Shown: positions 63,801 through 64,000 of the stretch, piece by piece
Numbering within the stretch: the first letter of the stretch is position 1
Layout of the letters: each line of letters starts with the position of its first letter
Source of the DNA: Acidithiobacillus sp.
GTDB lineage: Bacteria; Pseudomonadota; Gammaproteobacteria; Acidithiobacillales; Acidithiobacillaceae
Reading direction: 5' to 3'
Assembly: GCA_028065135.1 (NCBI GenBank)
Contig: JAPTWR010000104.1
Coordinates: 1 to 64,000 of the forward strand
Length of the DNA stretch: 64,000 bases
Notes under the pieces: model-generated
What the model was told of the DNA's origin: nothing
Database searches by the model: none
What the model saw: the letters and a program-made list of their open reading frames with translations, nothing else
Made by a program: the position numbers and the translations under genes

Positions 63801-64000
63801 GGTCCCGGACGTCTGGGCAAATGATCCAGCCGATACAAAATGCTGCCTTCCTCATATCGGGGTTCGCCGGTCAGGTCGTCATAGCCTGTTTCCTCCCCGA
63901 TCATCCGGCGTTGCGCGGGCGTCATGGGACAGACCACAATCTCCGCTTTCCCTCCTTTGATCCTGGGCATGGGAATCGCGCGCTGTCCCTGTTCCTTCAG
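48866..64000 (-). CDS. Giant frame: SNF2-type helicase C-terminal part, polyvalent-type protein and third segment (partial at window edge)
   Basis: One open frame of over 5,040 codons, continuing past 64000. Segment 1 (to about 61430) has an SNF2/DarB-like helicase C-terminal domain: FIHDADTDEKKEDLFDAVRA, KVRVLIGSTPKMGPGMNVQD and APYRSTDIEQRNGRLIRQGN. Segment 2 (about 61393-51420, 3,330 residues) has a DUF2958-like domain (FGLADLGEGFPELGYISIQE), two related FLSG-type modules, and two Cys/His modules (ILCTNYAEQV with GGHDFAMVDHRWLVDPW; HVFLLVDDRFLFDPW). Segment 3 (51391-48866, 841 residues) starts MDWKSLSETPEIRPELAGYL. At least 15 repeat insertions occur in frame. Full internal starts open segments 2 and 3, so it may be three genes. 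A possible anti-restriction or transfer-associated protein. Confidence 0.8.
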   Translation of the reverse strand: MKEQGQRAIPMPRIKGGKAEIVVCPMTPAQRRMIGEETGYDDLTGEPRYEEGSILYRLDHLPRRPGPGEDNVLVIISDLRKAGLDARAFDPSYVPEAGEETGKLGVCAENIQRIYHEWNEDRGTQLVFLDFSTPSKRNQKEQDALEKQLAKIVAGEHPGATEKEKQDAESALEKLLDKYTRDEIQEARAEWMRVGASQGAGSPQGFVAYEDLRDRLVHLGIPREEIAFIHDADTDEKKEDLFDAVRAGKVRVLIGSTPKMGPGMNVQDRMVHVHHLDAPYRSTDIEQRNGRLIRQGNLLLKKYGKAFRVGISYYVTENSSDAGLWQILETKKKFIDQVRYYDGKSNRVSDPDAQAIDPAAIKAQASGHEVLMLEVPLRARLRRLEALKRGYREEQQRAVQQANMAREKLLELTKILPVVPEVTAQIQSLKKALATKSLADGSLVDGSAAHGESAAHGSPSQGTSLPPAGLPSARLRGRIPTDEELEDADFNLLLDGSGKKDPQFIPWGQAGRERLVSKKFLMDKFNHTMQKLNGQLESSRERVGFIGGFAVDLEQPFLNGNMTIDLYPPDARHIYALHLQSTTFHPQKNVDFFARLENMLDASALESSIRDKKQDYQATIDRGVSDQIFGQEEELQTVQLQHQLASRLLRLKVRKLDGLEDRLTGLFLQDVKKSMQEVQETNPTTGETITVSRLMHSKEQEQEAHEKAKTFVQEMIDAFSRPPLTENALSVLESLGVSAKKREALRNSLGLATEDASAAVETGESEDEEDEALPESRDVEENLPEPMVDETALRSRIGIRETGAAENPWLTESAPFLPDLSAPGNGIQVSLFDDLPLSEEKPPAGAQPLAETPSAGVRHQTVEGKLEVVMEKPENVPIVAEHAPIHEKPDDETTPVGMEARSSVAMPDSIVENQPVLRDIPAAIRGFLSNHQRLATERGLHGEEREYFSDKLRELERIIRDMPQSYQTDGQGDDAPVALHYFLGNADWYIIEKDSDPDGEGQIQAFGLADLGEGFPELGYISIQELVQAGAEMDYHFAPRTLRELKREKYPELLRDVPEAGLQPVDLRSADLQPGAALPGVGPLPSTALPGADLPSVGQQAASPVVALPEIPASVIAIMSETDQSSLTHQLTHADPETVQDIMERLQRLDQWLQHAPDVQNAQELGLRGPLGLMLWNPRNSNEQVFLSGISPDRRLGYGVHLYGEPTEFKAEILSLNSYIGSWALGLDALPVSPLLGANPLQGANPLPGTALPGASLQEVVDARVTPYRRKAWGEQAAIVLKNGINTRWRVLDFVMDGDFPTVSRTEGKQTWTSILMPVTDSDAVLVKSTWGESTYPDLRTAVRETLDALDAPVEELRARMPVAPPESAAHGGPADDSPVAMQSPAEDNLEALKPWDIRNIQRLIRDGQERGVSLGDLSDMLRSDGFNAVMSSDDINRYFHMPVPAGATLMVDGKEYADDLQQVIGIPGGSIAIPEQELFAYLQAETVRAEEDKEDEDVDLSGLPEPVVDQLASNAIEVPDVLGDTVAPQSAQTIFYTGDTPKKEGDTVAHMLRNWGDSGIVAVTDDRVTPYLEMPSKTGSLRVLLTARPEGSQQEAVSEVEYKEPVILATLPDHAVLVAERSYLDAVAALDTRNGLHRPDARQDIPPDVDRLLSEAQREEWQRIFAGTSGSSLAQEVLKAGIHRVAQWLDNPLPRSEAQKQGLDARVVVAWREPDTQRQYFLSGLNADGVSGYGLTVTTDGGAVLGPIHLPALLEREPLLQVEFAPGPLRAVLRDEHIAPEQVRMVANGTERTEKAGLAEMAQEDASYRRDVETIENAGGWDAVQADLALREKVEDQLDHLIQLRAQWVANAYQEMGWIWSGASFSHPDHEGVRIFPNMQQSASGGNAVQWGYRVTVRDKASVAPNARDVVDDMSLTAVLLAREVAGIAAGRLVAETPIHGLDEKVAPLSQVPTEDGAIPSVANASFGTTDPIARAMLAKIEASPYSLPYLLGDDGARDSDDPPYEEDAEWAAARTQFADEIDAVLNARVLANVDALGERGWMQPVLHGDMIRGDAVIHLEPRLNADGDMQGLAYRVSIASDTEGLLTRTVTDVLRDSSARFASKLHGIAEQMQKDFDLVVAEREKALFQELLNHTQKFAANVGFALKNIDVQDTPNHFRETLKKLESDWRAESESTWNDYEPLVPQGGPMANVRELFARSVEGRNAADIQHSALGVLRLAEYLLFRDQESLEKLGQQIDDAGYTETVVRQSAANPVTLEGLYRAVLRWLPDAQVWTEMVNQESLQRTLDNYIVTHIHDHAPLVAQQAKANTLDQFMMGNVLKATSDAILEVIEDQTLPQDMRYAAKAILQGPEGMTDYRAKIARMVFDAERAEPAALEGELPPAAEQKPEAIPPVVSAAVPQDPAIPGTLRTLRMTMLPVISPVPVANVTSIGDQGINGIYQGLDSTHRLICIDDRWYQHPLIDDWINSRIFSGSGWDSSREIFANVSNWRGKTLSMQRGVSDGEVTRGEPVWNVRLDGMHLNTHHEKQLRVMQTTHRFAQQDAENLRDAGGQVTLDLRYKIFVDARFPASDQQTLVMEIDYLSNSENVNRSMKAWLADADGKRVMDVQTKSPPEFTEAHLHDPQALIAFIVHLEDVRKQAQAQIDLRHTQEPLVQAYLRSYVMAADRIEAALKTVNRDDVQDQASAALAYHAVDEVIREVQNEVIEPAADALRAVSPNGRIDEFVQERLRHDTQAQRHGQALRDAQHLRDELFALAKTRTMERGQAALADNHKDTPIEDVAIAIFNKHGIETTETPRIVRLVQNRDVDGIQSAIGHNSQNPASQEVFEHMTGIRLGKTQKTRVRQIDEWAGITPEQRDAMDADRAAQRNARDALRAIKASWESLKHLRMRQGNDGQDFVLNAVKEGYIQAVSYKKGASTQYGLNNPETQSIWYIQRNPVFNGFCKAVLKMDPTGMVMDALQKAELADTPQQTISEPAPEPVTGRDPEIERRLPETSASHAGGSLAGGSLAGDNPLPEAPLPGAALQAASLPGANSLRGANPEAQAETGNAVTITDEMAATTENAENTENAGALTVETEMSSERFPDPEDDIGNDDEDTDFAEDDPDSAPVTASEKPDLPGWKVDQPDMLSPLWNLQIPSTWPNEHGVFPPAYRAEWAHGKGYFDKVEIGIARDPQGHYRFSTGGVGSSYLPSVHTPAFATFLEAHTAAREEVAEKLRKHYASSSAERGFVHAAPKLLEGMTRHADGDLHSLAEADELLQQPPYQDVFHEILEHLEGNQRMVLFWSHWNERNVRPTWMVTLHRDADEQAVVAELRESDQWDFERAPEYAHVVDADNPDAWMDFIRRIADRFPDEDRDALFNAPYGLQQEPVWHFTEPLPAHEIPDQPPAPRWPEDMDHDDLPVESPDDLKNFDRYVGLRFEDGKNHVALLIARDKQGYIPAISYRAKNAFGPSSPNGRNTHYPTFTAAYAQGIKMLKANLKERQKMDWSTGADLAAKNWLDKKAGFVEPVYFGYDAARMETDWDRQDRLEGVTALQLRRKIPSRLSNDVTPDHYTLEGVIPGESRPRHIGSVQSHDRALLLVNTTFAWMGDAAPALEQKNPAAASLTAASLPAAGPLENPEPLQQARKVVDGLQEQFGDLLTSAPSAKPLAPEGKSPLQGANPLPGATPLLHPAEQVAEAARKPVERPQSREGERPASVSFGEILSRKLSDAAAASRLDAMFGSDEALGVRFVDHQGNQIPMTKDADGQSVFPDDSSAILCTNYAEQVKKHLPGHDVQIVGFVNEDNPDCTAVREGWHPGGHDFAMVDHRWLVDPWARLVAAVRDQIVYDLQDSEDARKVADTYGDPLKWSLSGTSSIGHESGLDRWDRTGLEPVIDAYESMRRKAAGITITKAAIIPTRAGVVAVPKEENLPEQMDSAPVPTEGTIHSQDALAPQTSKAAVPDPVADQDWQRLKDLRIPEAAITDGSAKNAEDAKDVKKDADRRFLLEHLVERGIFLRLSQEPSSVNYVTGVLESGELWGAEVQAWSVSRRDLVAQDAELRELRFYNGDPESRHVFLLVDDRFLFDPWMAMNKPGMPYVLDARNPVDRDMLIDRYLSPAFWISPHPSAVLSPAWRELERWNPDLQAFTDAGDDQSEIITSPPETRNAPAETMASLPETTGSPSETAAQGPELVPESPLPVQSIEDAAGNRVAAPREQEDIMDWKSLSETPEIRPELAGYLQRLAEHPERLPEAGRFWAQSVPQEVLREMMVSLSAEWDLDYWKMAVDFLVNSLSGDPRVTSVDLHLHGREQDAITGLSFLLMHMAESGLYWPGLDTVVLDRNAFLERLESPPSAQESPLRGAALQGANPLQAAAKPEAGQPAAAPLQGAGQQGAGPSQAAGPKEMGPEDRIVKITLLPLDVEQQSWKPESGTVPARWQLVATLQDGWEMPHVLKAGVTYEQAAKAAQERAQKWNAELVDVWASRPVGNLPTGNLWPVSPPPTVLSVAATPGMDAGNPPPAWPTPADPTSARPEPETPAVSPVSQVPQSPIHAGSVEPHAGDQHLAGKTPPAGLPSAGEQIPQSIWQQEVTHPMNMEEQQAMEQIHRFLPNPQHIPEEHQRRWIGQAIVVRDKTLEMMRPYLQRDPVLAEQWQQKNLLSDMIRQAMTVNRTNLQEIATDPTNGAMRMLLRHLPVEPTIDTIRGYVLENTLSQMVLQTMFMEPFHGVMDIMATQRYEFPHHPLVDLHPPLVLFGPDRSARVILMKTPRHVPHMDSADTQMQIHACKSWVSSILQHHFQNERLPIYMHIAYFDAARQNVLIRDVTEIPGQADAMRKQAEMVAGMVANGQIPQKAPRIATKVALTPEITRDVQEIARLEAMKQTLESQIREKEQDLQSRMGGDPESWPKIPSEFSMGSIRTEWSSRIQEDKAMNALSVLGIPRSQVEKPEYDMDGMLRALSQAGIAPERFITGHQLDTERLNAVLQAYGVPRPEYQPARPMVTPSEKHPAYQQAMQTFQSKSPAENPQPSATDAPPAGVQPLAGAQPPAGIQPSAGAQTVDGFTL
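48890..48965. repeat. Repeat array at the C-terminal end of the giant frame
   Basis: Four units of the 18-bp family, encoding PPAGVQPLAGAQPPAGIQPS just before the stop. Confidence 0.8.
51391..51420 (-). promoter_or_regulatory. Internal gene start inside the giant frame: element A, AGGAGG, ATG
   Basis: Minus strand: TTGCGGCACCAAGGG (51406-51420), AGGAGG (51397-51402), 5-nt spacer, ATG at 51391. The layout matches the starts of separate tra genes elsewhere in the window. Confidence 0.7.
54870..55010. repeat. Large in-frame repeat array in the giant frame
   Basis: About eight units, encoding GGSLAGGSLAGDNPLPEAPL and onward to LRGANPEAQ. Smaller arrays in the same gene lie near 50310, 50850-50990, 52985, 53145, 59840, 60225-60305, 60690-60830, 61433, 62570-62700 and 63380. 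Confidence 0.8.
61391..61432 (-). promoter_or_regulatory. Internal gene start inside the giant frame: element A, GGAGG, ATG
   Basis: Minus strand: GTGCGGCACCAG (61421-61432), GGAGG (61399-61403), 5-nt spacer, ATG at 61393 giving MEKPENVPIV. A repeat array (about 61433-61490) lies immediately upstream in place of a stop codon. Confidence 0.65.

Noticed and set aside
1..64000. tRNA, rRNA or riboswitch genes
   Set aside because: I saw no cloverleaf with a conserved TTC/CCA arm, no rRNA sequence and no known riboswitch core; attachment in a tRNA gene therefore cannot be supported in this window.

Overview
The window is high-GC proteobacterial DNA. Its combination of a hup-type [NiFe] hydrogenase cluster and a type IVB (Dot/Icm, IncI-Tra-like) conjugation module is what I would expect from an acidophilic chemolithotroph such as Acidithiobacillus. 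That assignment is an inference; no rRNA, tRNA or housekeeping marker is present to settle it. It falls into three parts.

Region 1 (1-12.6 kb, all minus strand) is a complete hydrogen-oxidation locus. Transcribed right to left it reads hupT (sensor kinase), hupU and hupV (regulatory H2-sensing hydrogenase), then hupS-hupL-hupC (membrane-bound uptake hydrogenase and its cytochrome b), then the maturation genes hupD-F-G-H-I-J-K, hypA and hypB, the last cut by the window edge. A sigma-54 type -24/-12 promoter and an IHF-like site lie just in front of hupS, which fits H2-dependent control through HupUV-HupT and an NtrC-type regulator not in the window. hupK is out of frame at a run of 13 G.

Region 2 (12.6-20.3 kb) is a patchwork: a decayed IS256-family transposase, a ybjQ gene split by a stop codon, a DksA/TraR-like zinc-finger gene, two HU/IHF-like genes, integrase remnants, a HicAB toxin-antitoxin pair with an apparently leaderless promoter, two paralogous genes of unknown function around one of the HU/IHF genes, a tyrosine recombinase, and a 79-bp iteron array. 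It looks like the variable end of an integrative or plasmid-like element.

Region 3 (20.3-64 kb) is the transfer part of that element. A plus-strand operon carries a membrane protein, DotC, the DotB ATPase, IcmT, a ribbon-helix-helix-like protein, a ParM/StbA actin and a membrane-anchored coiled-coil protein. Minus-strand blocks carry two SF1 helicases, an HNH-like protein, DotA/TraY, secreted proteins and a lipoprotein, an Mrr-like nuclease, DotL (coupling ATPase), DotM, a lytic transglycosylase, and a frame of more than 5,000 codons that starts in an SNF2-type helicase domain and continues into a multidomain polyvalent-type protein.

Four features stand out. (a) A family of short palindromic repeats of about 18 bp is scattered from 17 kb onward, often in frame inside genes, where it encodes hexapeptide-periodic linkers. 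(b) Where such arrays lie between genes they contain no stop codons, so neighbouring genes with their own ribosome sites and ATGs appear fused; this happens in the giant frame and in the 934-codon frame. (c) A conserved leader element, CCTTGCGGCACCAAGG, often able to form a hairpin, recurs in sense orientation shortly upstream of tra genes. (d) A 2,176-bp AT-rich insertion at 42163-44338 has 27-bp terminal inverted repeats and a 5-bp target duplication but no transposase, and carries two unknown envelope-type genes.
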